64,000 bases of DNA, from assembly GCF_020687805.1 (NCBI RefSeq), contig NZ_JAJEWQ010000001.1, positions 1,087,232 to 1,151,231 on the forward strand, in the 5' to 3' direction. The translations under genes and the position numbers were made by a program. Below, one piece after another: positions 47,451-57,381 of this stretch. The DNA is from Planctobacterium marinum. Its GTDB lineage: Bacteria; Pseudomonadota; Gammaproteobacteria; Enterobacterales; Alteromonadaceae. The notes under the pieces were generated by a model, which was given only the letters and a program-made list of their open reading frames with translations, was not told the DNA's origin and searched no databases. The stretch's first letter is position 1. The number at the start of each line of letters is the position of its first letter.

Positions 47451-50400
47451 ATGAAAAAACATACGGAAGCTCGATTTGAAGATGCAATAGAAGCCTGCCT
47501 ACTAGAGAAACATCTTTACGAGCAGGGTAATAGTAAAGAGTTTGATACTGAAAAAGCACTTGAACCACAACGAGTTGTTCGCTTTGTTCAAACTACACAA
47601 CCTAAGGTATGGTCTGCGCTAGAAACAATACATGGTGAAGGTACACCTAATTTAATCGTCGATACACTGGCCAAAGAGTTAAATACCCGAGGTACGCTAA
47701 AAGTTCTTCGACATGGTTTTAAGTGTTACGGCAAGAAAATTAAAATGGCGTTTTTTGCGCCAAATAACAACAAAAATGAAGAAACTTGGGCTTTATACAA
47801 AAACAATATTTTAAGTGTTACACGCCAGCTTTATTACTCTAACTTACACAGAAACTCATTGGATGTCGTTCTATTCCTCAACGGTGTGCCAATTGTCACT
47901 ATGGAGCTTAAAAACGAGCTTTCAGGTCAGGACGTTGAACACGCTAAGCGACAATACAAGCATGATCGTGACCCTAAAGAGCTAATTTTCGAATTTAAAA
48001 AACGCACCTTGGTTCACTTCGCAGTTGATACCCAGCTTGTTTTTATGGCAACAAGGCTTAATGGTGATAAAACGTTCTTTTTACCCTTTAATAAAGGCTG
48101 TAACCACGGAGCTGGCAATCCTGAGAGCCAAAATGATTCTTATAAGACATCTTACCTGTGGGAGCAAACACTTAGCAAAGACAGCATATTAGATATTCTT
48201 GGTCGCTTTATGCATCTTCAAGTTGAGGAAAAGCGAGTTCTCACCGATAAAGGCATTAAGAAAGTCACTAAAGAAACCATGATTTTCCCCCGTTACCACC
48301 AATTGGATGCAGTTAGGAGCTTAATAAAACATGCTTACCAAGTTGGGCCAGGCCGTAACTACCTAGTTGAACACTCGGCAGGTTCAGGTAAATCTAATTC
48401 AATTGCTTGGTTAGCACACCGTTTAAGTAGTTTACATAACGAAGAAGAGAATAGAATTTTTGATTCGGTTATTGTGGTTACTGATAGACGAGTTTTAGAT
48501 CAGCAGTTACAAAACACCATATATCAATTTGAACACAAACAAGGTGTTGTTGAGAAAATTGATGAAGATACACGACAGCTTGTAAATGCATTGGTTAATG
48601 GTACGCCAATAATCATAACCACTTTACAAAAATTCCCATTTGTTACGGAAACAATAGAAAAGCTGAATGAAGAAAACCAGCTAAATGGTGAGTTGCAGTT
48701 TAGCACTGCTGGAAAATGTTTTGCCGTAATTGTTGATGAAGCTCATAGCTCTCAATCTGGCGAATCTGCGATGGAATTAAAAGGTGTATTAAACAAGTAT
48801 GGCGTTGAACAAGAAGCTGCGAAATATGTCGTTGAAAATGATTTAAGCGATGACGCTTTCGACAATTTTGAAGATGTTTGTCGAGAGATGATGAAACGTG
48901 GCAAGCAGCCTAACATTAGTTTCTTTGCTTTTACCGCAACACCAAAATACAAAACCAAGCATGTATTTAATGAGCCTAGCCCGGTCACAGGGGAAGTACC
49001 TTTCCACAAGTATTCAATGAGGCAAGCAATTGAAGAAAAGTTCATCCTTGATGTCCTTAAAAACTACACGACATATAAAGCATATTTCGGCATCGCCAAA
49101 TCGTCAGAGAACGACCCTCATGTCGAGAGAAAAAAAGCAGCCAAAGCACTAGCGAGAAACTTAAATAGTCACCCGACCAATTTATACCAGAAAACTGAAG
49201 TGATGGTTGAGCACTTCAGACAGCATGTAAGACATAAAATTGGTGGCAGAGCAAAAGCAATGGTTGTAACGAGTTCTCGTTTACAAGCCGTCGAATACAA
49301 GAAAATGTTTGATCATTACATTCAAGAAAAAGGATATGATGATGTGAAGTCATTGGTCGCTTTTTCAGGCACTGTTTGTGATCCAAAAATTCCAAGTAAA
49401 GAATATACCGAAGTAGGACTAAATGGGGGTATTAAAGAAAGCGAACTTCCAGAGCAATTTGATACCGACGAATATCAATTGCTATTAGTAGCAGAAAAAT
49501 ATCAAACTGGCTTTGACCAACCTTTGCTTCACACAATGTATGTGGATAAGAAGTTGTCAGGCATACAAGCTGTTCAAACCCTTTCTCGCCTAAATAGAAT
49601 GTGTGCGGGCAAAGAAGACACCTTTGTATTAGATTTCCAAAATAAAAGGGAAGATATTTTTAGGGCGTTTAAAGACTTCTATGAAGAGGTAAAAGCTGAA
49701 GAATTGACAGACCCACAACACTTGTATCGTCTTCAAGATCAAATTAATGAGGCTGGTATTATCTTTCAAGAAGAAGTAACTCGATTCTGTGATGTTTACT
49801 TCCAGCCAAGAAGGCAAGAAACGAAAACAGATCATGCTAAATTCAACAATATTCTTGATAAGGCCGTTGAGCGCTTTAAAGAATTAGATGAAGCTGAGCG
49901 ATCTGAGTTTAAAGGATTATTAGTTGATTTTCGTAACCTGTATGCCTTTATGTCTCAGGTTATTCCTTACCAAGACTCAGACTTAGAGCAGTTATATACA
50001 TACGCCCGTTTTCTTTTAACTAAGCTGCCCAGAAAAGCGAGTGGTCCAGATTATCACATCGAAGATGATGTTGAATTACAATATTACCGATTACAAAAAA
50101 TAAGCGAAGGTCAAATAAACCTCAATAATGGTGAAGCTAAGCCCCTAAAAGGCCCTTCAGATGTAGGAACAGGTCAACAAGGCGAAGGTATGATTCGTTT
50201 ATCTGAGCTTGTTGATTTACTTAATGATCGCTTTGGAACTGATTTCACTCAAGCTGACCAATTGTTTTTCGACCAGATTCAGCAAGAGGCTGTAGAAAGT
50301 GAAAAATTACAGCTTGCTGCACTAGCAAACAATATAGATGACTTCAGGTATGTATTTAATAAGGCATTTAGCAGCCTTGTTATAGACCGGATGGATGGCA

Positions 50401-51083
50401 ATGAAGAAATTTTTAATAAACTAATGGGAGACGCTGAATTTAGAGGGCTAGCTTCTGAGCACCTGCTTCACAAAGTTTATGATTCATTGAAATCAAGCAA
50501 GTCCCAATCAAAAGAACCATTACCTCTTCAGTTTGGGAATAAAAATCTCTATCGCACACATCAGATTGAGTCACTTCACAATGTAACAAAGTTAGCGTCA
50601 ATCACTATAACAACTGATATCCCATATGTTGATGATGTTGTGGGTCTGAGCGTTCTTGGCAATTACCAAGAATTGAAAGAAATTGGCGTATCAACACCAA
50701 AGCACTTGGAAGGTTATTTTGCATTGATTGAAGAGTTAGCGCTTTCGCTATCAGAATTAAATATCATTGATATTAACGAAGCCGATGAGGAAGAGAATTG
50801 TTTAATCTGGTCTCTCAGTTCTGTAAGTGAGGGCAGCTCTGTATTCGAAATTGTTCTCAATTATTATGAGCCTGCGATACAGTTGGCGGAAACAGCTTTA
50901 ACAATAACAGGAGCAGGAGCTTTGATTCAGAGTTCATTCAAATCGATCAAAACAACGCTAAGTAAAAAGATGCTAGATAGTGAACTAGACGATTCAGAGC
51001 CAGAAGAAAAAGAGAATAAAAATATTATTATAACCGAGTATAGCTTTGTCGATGAATTAAAGGAAAAACGAAAAACCCACTAG
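47451..51083 (+). CDS. hsdR: Type I restriction endonuclease subunit with C-terminal extension
   Basis: A 1210-aa motor-nuclease. The N-terminal PD-(D/E)XK nuclease has LDVVLFLNG and VTMELKN (D...ExK). The SF2 translocase has Walker A EHSAGSGKS near residue 310, DEAH in VDEAHSSQSG and FFAFTATPK. The helical region ends around residue 1015 (HLLHKVYDSLK), where usual HsdR proteins stop. The remaining 194 residues are extra: an alpha/beta stretch, a hydrophobic helix (AETALTITGAGALIQSSF) and a charged tail. HsdR translocates unmodified DNA and cuts it. AAGGAAG lies before the ATG. The bidirectional terminator at 51341 ends the operon. Confidence 0.95.
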   Translation: MKKHTEARFEDAIEACLLEKHLYEQGNSKEFDTEKALEPQRVVRFVQTTQPKVWSALETIHGEGTPNLIVDTLAKELNTRGTLKVLRHGFKCYGKKIKMAFFAPNNNKNEETWALYKNNILSVTRQLYYSNLHRNSLDVVLFLNGVPIVTMELKNELSGQDVEHAKRQYKHDRDPKELIFEFKKRTLVHFAVDTQLVFMATRLNGDKTFFLPFNKGCNHGAGNPESQNDSYKTSYLWEQTLSKDSILDILGRFMHLQVEEKRVLTDKGIKKVTKETMIFPRYHQLDAVRSLIKHAYQVGPGRNYLVEHSAGSGKSNSIAWLAHRLSSLHNEEENRIFDSVIVVTDRRVLDQQLQNTIYQFEHKQGVVEKIDEDTRQLVNALVNGTPIIITTLQKFPFVTETIEKLNEENQLNGELQFSTAGKCFAVIVDEAHSSQSGESAMELKGVLNKYGVEQEAAKYVVENDLSDDAFDNFEDVCREMMKRGKQPNISFFAFTATPKYKTKHVFNEPSPVTGEVPFHKYSMRQAIEEKFILDVLKNYTTYKAYFGIAKSSENDPHVERKKAAKALARNLNSHPTNLYQKTEVMVEHFRQHVRHKIGGRAKAMVVTSSRLQAVEYKKMFDHYIQEKGYDDVKSLVAFSGTVCDPKIPSKEYTEVGLNGGIKESELPEQFDTDEYQLLLVAEKYQTGFDQPLLHTMYVDKKLSGIQAVQTLSRLNRMCAGKEDTFVLDFQNKREDIFRAFKDFYEEVKAEELTDPQHLYRLQDQINEAGIIFQEEVTRFCDVYFQPRRQETKTDHAKFNNILDKAVERFKELDEAERSEFKGLLVDFRNLYAFMSQVIPYQDSDLEQLYTYARFLLTKLPRKASGPDYHIEDDVELQYYRLQKISEGQINLNNGEAKPLKGPSDVGTGQQGEGMIRLSELVDLLNDRFGTDFTQADQLFFDQIQQEAVESEKLQLAALANNIDDFRYVFNKAFSSLVIDRMDGNEEIFNKLMGDAEFRGLASEHLLHKVYDSLKSSKSQSKEPLPLQFGNKNLYRTHQIESLHNVTKLASITITTDIPYVDDVVGLSVLGNYQELKEIGVSTPKHLEGYFALIEELALSLSELNIIDINEADEEENCLIWSLSSVSEGSSVFEIVLNYYEPAIQLAETALTITGAGALIQSSFKSIKTTLSKKMLDSELDDSEPEEKENKNIIITEYSFVDELKEKRKTH

Positions 51084-51232
51084 TAAAATCAACTGGCGAG
51101 GCAATTGACTGAACTAAGAGTGATATTAATCACAATTAGTCCATGCACTAGATATATCAAGCCTTTAAATGATTACAGACAAAAAAATGAGGGCATCAGC
51201 CGACACTTTGTTCATTTTAATCCCCCCAATCG

Positions 51233-51290
51233 AATCACTTTTGTGATTTGGATAACAATACTAATCACATCAAAAGTGATATGATTAGTA
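51233..51290. repeat. AT-rich dyads resembling those before the Fic gene
   Basis: Dyad 1: AATCAC-TTTT-GTGATT (51233-51248). Dyad 2: TACTAATCA (51259-51267) with TGATTAGTA (51282-51290) and inner ATCAC...GTGAT. AATCACATCA at 51263-51272 also occurs in the dyad region before the Fic gene (about 40638-40647). Confidence 0.5.
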
Positions 51291-51340
51291 TAGAGTAAAT
51301 CCGAGCCCCTTCCTCGCTAACAACGACTAATACCCCCATA

Positions 51341-51370
51341 AAAAACCAGGGCTAAAAGGCCCTGGTTTTT
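51341..51370. terminator. Bidirectional rho-independent terminator between hsdR and gcvP
   Basis: AAAAACCAGGGC and GCCCTGGTTTTT flank a short AT-rich loop; the A-run and T-run serve both strands, ending the convergent restriction operon and gcv operon. Confidence 0.88.
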
Positions 51371-51395
51371 AGAAGAATTCGAAAAAGCGTATCGC

Positions 51396-54299
51396 TTATT
51401 CTTCTCTGTACGTCTCTACACTCGGGCAGCTACATACCAGGTTTCTGTCACCGAATACGTCGTCGATGCGGTTTACCGTTGGCCAGAACTTGTTGCGGGC
51501 CACGGCTTCGGCTGGGTAAGCTGCCAGCTGTCTGTCGTAGCTGCGGTTCCAGTTACTGTCGCAGATGTCGGCCAGTGTGTGTGGTGCATTGTGCAGTGGG
51601 TTGTCGATGGCATCCCATTCGCCGCTTTCCACTTTGGCTATTTCTTCGCGGATGCTGATCATGGCATCGCAGAAACGGTCCAGTTCGGCTTTGGCTTCAG
51701 ATTCAGTTGGCTCAATCATCAGCGTACCCGCTACCGGGAAGCTCATTGTTGGCGCGTGGAAGCCGTAGTCATTTAAGCGTTTGGCCACATCCATTTCAGT
51801 CACACCGCTGGCTTCTTTCAGCGGACGTAAATCAATAATACATTCGTGGGCTACGCGGTCATTACGGCCACGGTACAAGACTTCGTAGTGTCCGGTAAGG
51901 CGCTTGGCGATGTAGTTAGCGTTAAGCATGGCCATTTCAGTGGCTTTTTTCAGGCCTTCGCTACCCATCATCTGAATGTACATATAGCTGATTGGCAGAA
52001 TTGATGCACTACCCCATGGCGCTGCCGAAACGGCACCATTGCCTTTGTTGCCCTCTACCACATTGATTACGGCGTGGTCTGGCAAAAATGGCGCTAAATG
52101 GGATTTAACACCTATAGGTCCCATACCTGGGCCGCCACCACCGTGTGGAATACAGAAGGTTTTGTGCAGGTTTAAGTGGGATACGTCTGACCCAATCAGA
52201 CCAGGCGAAGTAATACCTACCTGGGCGTTCATGTTGGCACCGTCCATGTACACCTGACCACCGTACTGGTGCACGATATCGCAGATTTCTTTGATGGTTT
52301 CTTCGTAAACACCGTGAGTAGACGGATATGTCACCATGATACAAGACAGGTTTTCGCTAACCTCTTCGGCTTTGGCCTTCAGGTCTGCCATGTCGATGTT
52401 ACCGTTCTTATCACAGTCAACCACCACCACTTTCAGGCCAACCATGTTGGCAGACGCTGGGTTAGTGCCGTGAGCTGAGCTTGGAATTAAGCAAATGTCA
52501 CGGTGAGCATCGCCACGGCTTTGATGATACTTCTGAATCGCGATCAAACCAGCGTATTCGCCCTGAGCACCGGAATTTGGCTGCATACACAGGTTGTCGT
52601 AACCGGTGATTTCAATCAGCCAGTTGCTCAGTTCGGTGATCATCTCCTGATAACCCTGGGTCTGATCGACTGGTGCAAATGGGTGAACGCTACCAAACTC
52701 TGGCCAGGTAACCGGGATCATTTCGGCAGTGGCGTTTAACTTCATGGTACATGAACCCAGTGAAATCATTGAGTGGTTCAGCGCCAGGTCTTTGTTTTCC
52801 AGTGACTTGATGTAACGCAGCATTTCAGTTTCTGAGTGATACTGATTGAAGACTTCGTGAGTCAGGATATCGCTTGTACGCTTCAGCGCTTCAGGAATTG
52901 ATTTGCTGCCCTGAGACACAATGCGTGCATCCAGTGCGCCCACTTCCAGACCGTGATTTTCACCACAGAATACGTTGAACAGGTCTTCAACATGACGGCG
53001 AGTGGTGGTTTCATCAAAACTCACCCCCAAAGCGCCGTCTACGTCGGTTCTTAAGTTAATACCGGCATTTAACGCGTTAGCAATAATACTGGCTTTTTGC
53101 TCTTCGCTGACGTTAACACTGATGGTGTCAAACCAGGTGTCGTTGCGTAGCTGGAAGCCTTTTTGAGTTAAACCTTCAGCCAGAATGTCAGCAAAGCGAT
53201 GAATACGGTTGGCGATAGTTTTCAGGCCTTCCGGACCGTGGTATACCGCATAAAACGACGCCATGTTGGCTAACAATACCTGTGCTGTACAGATGTTAGA
53301 GTTAGCTTTTTCGCGACGGATGTGTTGCTCGCGGGTTTGCAGCGCCATACGCAGTGCGGGACGACCGCGGGTGTCTTTAGAAACACCGATAATACGGCCC
53401 GGCAGTGAGCGCTTGTGTTTGTCACTGGTGGCAAAAAATGCGGCGTGTGGACCGCCATAGCCCATAGGTACACCAAAACGCTGTGCTGAACCTAACACAA
53501 CATCAGCACCCAGCTCGCCAGGCGCTTTAAGCAGTACCAAACTCATGATATCCGCAGCAACCGCCACAATACCTTTATTGGCCTGAACGGCAGCAATCAG
53601 GTTGGATAAATCGGTAATTTCACCAGTAGTACCGGGATATTGTAACAAGGCACCGAAATAATCACCGTCAGCGGCTTTTTCAGCAGCGGCGATTTCCACT
53701 TCAAAACCGAACATTTCAGCACGGGCGCAAACTACGTCGATAGTTTGCGGATGCACGTTGTCAGCAATAAAGTAGGTATTAGATTTTTTGTTTTTGGAAA
53801 CGCGTTTAGCCAGTGCCATCGCTTCAGCGGCGGCAGTCGCTTCGTCCAGCAGTGACGCAGAAGCCAGCTCAAGACCCGTTAAGTCGATGGTAAGTTGTTG
53901 GAAGTTTAACAGTGCTTCTAAACGGCCTTGGGCAATTTCTGGCTGATAAGGCGTGTAAGCTGTGTACCAACCTGGATTTTCCAGCACGTTACGCAAAATA
54001 ACGTTGGGTACCAGCACATCGCTATAACCCATACCGATGTGAGAGCGGAATAGCTTGTTCTTTTTAGCTACCTGCTTGAGATTAGCCAACGCCTGCGCTT
54101 CGGTTACCGCCTTGCCCACGTCCATGGGTTCAGGTAAACGGATTGAACCAGGCACCGTTTGTTGCATCAAATCGTCCAATGACTCTGCACCCACCGTGGC
54201 CAGCATTTCGGCGGTTTCTGCCTCGCTTGGGCCAATGTGGCGGCGAATAAAATCTTCGGTTTGTTCTAATTGAGATAATGAGAGAGATTGCTCAGACAT
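51396..54299 (-). CDS. gcvP: Glycine dehydrogenase (decarboxylating), P protein
   Basis: A 967-aa single-chain P protein of the glycine cleavage system, of normal length. It begins with the [12 protein letters not shown] motif and the PLP lysine lies in [20 protein letters not shown] near residue 705. It decarboxylates glycine and passes the aminomethyl group to the lipoyl arm of GcvH. It is the last gene of gcvT-gcvH-gcvP but is separated from gcvH by 168 bp with REP-like hairpins. The 5' end and length agree with the ATG at 54299. Confidence 0.97.
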   Translation of the reverse strand: MSEQSLSLSQLEQTEDFIRRHIGPSEAETAEMLATVGAESLDDLMQQTVPGSIRLPEPMDVGKAVTEAQALANLKQVAKKNKLFRSHIGMGYSDVLVPNVILRNVLENPGWYTAYTPYQPEIAQGRLEALLNFQQLTIDLTGLELASASLLDEATAAAEAMALAKRVSKNKKSNTYFIADNVHPQTIDVVCARAEMFGFEVEIAAAEKAADGDYFGALLQYPGTTGEITDLSNLIAAVQANKGIVAVAADIMSLVLLKAPGELGADVVLGSAQRFGVPMGYGGPHAAFFATSDKHKRSLPGRIIGVSKDTRGRPALRMALQTREQHIRREKANSNICTAQVLLANMASFYAVYHGPEGLKTIANRIHRFADILAEGLTQKGFQLRNDTWFDTISVNVSEEQKASIIANALNAGINLRTDVDGALGVSFDETTTRRHVEDLFNVFCGENHGLEVGALDARIVSQGSKSIPEALKRTSDILTHEVFNQYHSETEMLRYIKSLENKDLALNHSMISLGSCTMKLNATAEMIPVTWPEFGSVHPFAPVDQTQGYQEMITELSNWLIEITGYDNLCMQPNSGAQGEYAGLIAIQKYHQSRGDAHRDICLIPSSAHGTNPASANMVGLKVVVVDCDKNGNIDMADLKAKAEEVSENLSCIMVTYPSTHGVYEETIKEICDIVHQYGGQVYMDGANMNAQVGITSPGLIGSDVSHLNLHKTFCIPHGGGGPGMGPIGVKSHLAPFLPDHAVINVVEGNKGNGAVSAAPWGSASILPISYMYIQMMGSEGLKKATEMAMLNANYIAKRLTGHYEVLYRGRNDRVAHECIIDLRPLKEASGVTEMDVAKRLNDYGFHAPTMSFPVAGTLMIEPTESEAKAELDRFCDAMISIREEIAKVESGEWDAIDNPLHNAPHTLADICDSNWNRSYDRQLAAYPAEAVARNKFWPTVNRIDDVFGDRNLVCSCPSVETYREE

Positions 54300-54354
54300 G
54301 ATGCTACTTCAGTTTCCTATGGGTCAGACCCGTTTTGTTAAAGTTTCAAATTTG

Positions 54355-54389
54355 AAGGTCAGAGCCATTTAAAAAGTAGCTCTGACCTT
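54355..54389. repeat. REP-like hairpin 1 between gcvH and gcvP
   Basis: AAGGTCAGAGC (54355-54365) and GCTCTGACCTT (54379-54389), a perfect 11-bp stem. A third partial copy, GGGTCAGACCC, is at 54321-54331. The GGTCAGAGCC/GGCTCTGACC core is the type of repeat mobilised by REP-associated transposases in many Gammaproteobacteria. Confidence 0.7.
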
Positions 54390-54419
54390 GTCATTTTTTT
54401 ACGCGCTTACTAAGAAAAA

Positions 54420-54451
54420 GGGCCAGAGATGTTTAAAAACGGCTCTGACCC
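54420..54451. repeat. REP-like hairpin 2 between gcvH and gcvP
   Basis: GGGCCAGAG (54420-54428) and CTCTGACCC (54443-54451) with one mismatch. It shares the GGTCAGAGCC core with hairpin 1. No transposase is in the window. Confidence 0.65.
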
Positions 54452-54467
54452 CATAATCACTTGACGA

Positions 54468-54857
54468 TTAATCTTCGTCGATGCTGGCTTCGTAGCCTTC
54501 GGCATCCATCAGGTTTTCCACTTCGGCTTCGTCTTCGGCTTTGATTTTGTATAACCAGCCGTCGCCGTATGGGTCAGAGTTAACCAGCTCTGGAGAATCT
54601 TCCAGGTCTTCGTTAACCGCTACGATTTCGCCGCTGATTGGTGCGTATACGTCAGAAGCTGCTTTTACAGATTCAGCTACCGCAACGTCGTCACCAGTGC
54701 TGACTTCGTCACCCACATCTGGCAGATCGACAAATACCATATCACCCAATAATTCCTGGGCGTGTTCAGTGATACCTACAGTGAAGACACCATTACCTTC
54801 GGGGCGAACCCACTCGTGAGTAGTGGCATAACGTAATTCAGCAGGAATGTTACTCAT
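54468..54857 (-). CDS. gcvH: Glycine cleavage system H protein
   Basis: A 129-aa lipoyl carrier of full family length. The lipoylated Lys lies in [19 protein letters not shown] (about residue 65), with [12 protein letters not shown] at the start. It shuttles the aminomethyl group from P to T protein. It is second in the gcv operon, 77 bp after gcvT, with a good GAGGAA ribosome site. Confidence 0.97.
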   Translation of the reverse strand: MSNIPAELRYATTHEWVRPEGNGVFTVGITEHAQELLGDMVFVDLPDVGDEVSTGDDVAVAESVKAASDVYAPISGEIVAVNEDLEDSPELVNSDPYGDGWLYKIKAEDEAEVENLMDAEGYEASIDED

Positions 54858-54934
54858 TGTTTTTCCTCGGATAGTTCTTTAATAATTTGATGAATTAATC
54901 GGTTCTATAACGGTTCAGTTTAGCAAAAGTTAAA

Positions 54935-56014
54935 TTATAAAACTGACTTACCGTTGCGCACAAAACTGGGTTTTACCACATTTACTGTAACCCACTTTTT
55001 GCGCATTTCCACTTCAACTGTATCGCCAACGGTTTTAGGGACACGCGCCATCGCAATACTGTGCCCTAAAGTAGGTGAAAATGTACCTGAGGTAATAACG
55101 CCCTCACCGCCTTCGGCTTTTACTTTTAAGCCTGCGCGCAGCACGCCTTTTTCAGTCATCACCAGGCCCACCAGCTTTTCATTACTGGTAGCTTTTAATT
55201 CGGTTAATGCGGCACGGCCTACAAAGTCACGGTCTTCCGGTTCCCAGGTAACTGTCCAGCCCATGTTGGCGGCAAGAGGAGAAATGGTTTCGTCCATATC
55301 CTGACCATACAGATTCATGCCAGCTTCCAGACGCAAGGTATCACGCGCCCCCAAACCACAAGGTTTTACACCTGCCGCTAAAAGCTTGTCCCACAATGCT
55401 GCGGCCTGGTCTTCAGACACAATAATTTCGTAGCCAGCTTCGCCGGTGTAACCCGTAGTAGCAATAAATAAGTCTTCAGCCTGAACACCGAAAAACATTT
55501 TCATGCCTTCGACGGCTGCTTTTTGCGCATCAGATAAAATGCTGCCCACTTTTTCTTTGGCGTTTGGCCCCTGCACCGCGATCATCGCCAGCTCAGGACG
55601 CTCAGTGATAGATACGTCGAAACCTTCAGCGTACTTGTTCAGGTGGTTTAAATCTTTTTCTTTGGTAGCAGAGTTAACCACAACGCGATAATCCTGCTCG
55701 TTGAAGTAATAAACAATCAGGTCGTCTACTACACCGCCCGCTTCGTTAAGCATGCCGCTGTACAATGCTTTACCCGCTACCTGTAATTTATCAACGTCGT
55801 GAGTCAACAGATAACGCAGATACGCTTTAGCATCGGCACCTTTTACATCCACGATGGTCATGTGAGATACATCAAACATACCGGCGTCCTGACGCACAGC
55901 GTGATGTTCTTCGATTTGTGAACCGTAATTAAGGGGCATTTCCCAACCGTGAAAGTCCACCATCTTAGCGTTGGACTCAAGGTGTTTGGCATGTAGCGGA
56001 GTTGTTTGCAGCAT
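54935..56014 (-). CDS. gcvT: Glycine cleavage system T protein (aminomethyltransferase)
   Basis: A 359-aa enzyme of normal length that transfers the aminomethyl group to tetrahydrofolate and releases ammonia. Recognised by [30 protein letters not shown] near the N-terminus, which carries the family folate-site pattern, and [21 protein letters not shown]. First gene of the operon. GAGAGAA lies before the ATG. No glycine riboswitch was recognised upstream. Confidence 0.96.
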   Translation of the reverse strand: MLQTTPLHAKHLESNAKMVDFHGWEMPLNYGSQIEEHHAVRQDAGMFDVSHMTIVDVKGADAKAYLRYLLTHDVDKLQVAGKALYSGMLNEAGGVVDDLIVYYFNEQDYRVVVNSATKEKDLNHLNKYAEGFDVSITERPELAMIAVQGPNAKEKVGSILSDAQKAAVEGMKMFFGVQAEDLFIATTGYTGEAGYEIIVSEDQAAALWDKLLAAGVKPCGLGARDTLRLEAGMNLYGQDMDETISPLAANMGWTVTWEPEDRDFVGRAALTELKATSNEKLVGLVMTEKGVLRAGLKVKAEGGEGVITSGTFSPTLGHSIAMARVPKTVGDTVEVEMRKKWVTVNVVKPSFVRNGKSVL

Positions 56015-56449
56015 GGCTTGTTCTCTCGTTGTATTCTGCTTTGCTTGAGGGCATTTAGTGGCGCAAATTATAGGCGCTTAACCGGCAGGCAACAAATTGC
56101 TTTTACAAATACACTTATAATAATTTTAAATACATTTAAGCCATGACATTTAACTATTTAATAGCTTTAAATCGAATAGTGTTTCAAAAAAGAACAAAAA
56201 GCCCAATGTAAGAAGGACTAAGTGCAATTTGTTGAAATAAAAATAGTATAGGAGGAATAAACAGGAGCCGGTATTCGTCTATTTTTTAAACGAATAAAAA
56301 AGCACGCAAGATAATACGTTAACCAACGTTTTCGATAATTAAGTGACACACTTGCTAACTGCGAGCTTTTTGGCGTCCGGCACAGGCCGGACGTTTTTTC
56401 TTTATTAATGGGGTTATTTTTTCGGGAGTAGAGTTGTTGACACTCTTAT
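56015..56449. other. Intergenic region with an orphan plus-strand terminator
   Basis: 435 bp. A CGTCCGGC-ACAG-GCCGGACG hairpin followed by six T (about 56374-56401) forms a plus-strand terminator, yet no plus-strand gene precedes it. AGGAGGAATAAACAGG (56251-56266) looks like a ribosome site without a following start codon. A TATAAT (56115-56120 region) could be a promoter for a small RNA. The gcvT promoter must also lie here. Confidence 0.45.
56374..56402 (+). terminator. Plus-strand terminator hairpin without an upstream gene
   Basis: Eight-base stem CGTCCGGC/GCCGGACG, loop ACAG, then TTTTTT. The minus-strand side lacks a matching T-run, so it does not obviously end the gene at 56450. Confidence 0.7.
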
Positions 56450-57247
56450 TCAATTGGCGCTGAACTGAATTGACGCGTTTTGCCCCAGTAACTCCAATGA
56501 TTCTGAACTGGACCAACTGGTATCCGGAAAAAAGGAAGTACTAAAGCCGCCTTTTCCGTCTCTGGAAACCTGCAACAATCTGTCACCGTGTAACTGATAT
56601 TGGGTTTCTCTTTCCAACCAGGCGCTGACACTCATCACGATATAAGCCCGGCCTTTACCATTAAACGAGATGCGCGAACGCAGCGGCGTGCCATCTTCTG
56701 CTACCGTTACCAAAAACTGCCCTTCAAATTTGTCCACATAGCTTCGTGTTTGTTTGTCATCAATAATGGCTTCCAGTGGCAAGTCAAATTGCAGTATGGT
56801 TTCGCCTTCTGTCGCTTCATCTGATTCCATCACCCCGACATATTCACTGGTTAATATGGCGCGCTCTAAACTGTTGGCGGCTGAAATCATATTTTGAAAA
56901 TCAATAGCATCAAGATTTTCCAGGGCCATCATTGTGGGTGTGTTGATCTCTTCGTTTTCGGTTTTTGCCAGTTGTTCTTCTTCTACCTTCACCAGCAACC
57001 CCTGGGAGTAGCGAACCTGCAAGCCACTGCCGTCATCAGATAAGGCCAGACTGGCCTCGCCGGTTCTGATACGCTGCTCTTTGCCCTCACCTCGAATATT
57101 CTCAATCTGATTACTAAATTGTGCATTAATGGGTGTAGTTCCCTGCAATTCGGTAAGGCGCTGTTGTAATAATTCCAGCGAGCTGGCGTGGCTATAAACG
57201 CTGAATCCGAACAACGCTATGGCAGCAAAAATGGGCGACTTTTTCAT
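56450..57247 (-). CDS. Periplasmic protein of unknown function (265 aa)
   Basis: I do not recognise this family. The protein has a signal peptide (IFAAIALFGFSVYSHA) and a mature part with alternating beta-strand patterns, including RYSQGLLVKVEEEQ, ILQFDLPLEAIIDDKQTRSYVDKFEGQFLVTVAEDGTPLRSRISF and YQLHGDRLLQVSRDG. The layout (an early helix that says LLQQRLTELQGTTPINAQFSNQI followed by long strands) is loosely like LolA or other half-open barrel lipid carriers. No lipobox. It is alone on its strand and divergent from a LysR gene. Confidence 0.8.
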   Translation of the reverse strand: MKKSPIFAAIALFGFSVYSHASSLELLQQRLTELQGTTPINAQFSNQIENIRGEGKEQRIRTGEASLALSDDGSGLQVRYSQGLLVKVEEEQLAKTENEEINTPTMMALENLDAIDFQNMISAANSLERAILTSEYVGVMESDEATEGETILQFDLPLEAIIDDKQTRSYVDKFEGQFLVTVAEDGTPLRSRISFNGKGRAYIVMSVSAWLERETQYQLHGDRLLQVSRDGKGGFSTSFFPDTSWSSSESLELLGQNASIQFSAN

Positions 57248-57381
57248 GGGTTCCTTTGATATTTTATTGGCAACGCAACATTAGTGTGGAGCTGAGTGTA
57301 AAAGTTCCCTGTTTTTAAAGGAAGCCTCAGGTACAATTGCTAACAATTTTGCCGACTGCCAATCAAGGGTCAGATTTTGCG

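Larger units (their letters stand above)
51084..51395. other. Gene-free stretch at the right edge of the defence island
   Basis: 312 bp with no ORF. It holds two related AT-rich dyads (51233-51290) and the terminator at 51341-51370. AT content falls towards the gcv genes, so the island probably ends here. Confidence 0.5.

Noticed and set aside
54355-54400. REP hairpin 1 followed by a T-run as a terminator of the gcv operon
   Set aside because: The T-run is on the plus strand, while the gcv genes are transcribed on the minus strand.
56015-56140. Glycine riboswitch upstream of gcvT
   Set aside because: No tandem aptamer-like pattern of conserved blocks could be recognised.
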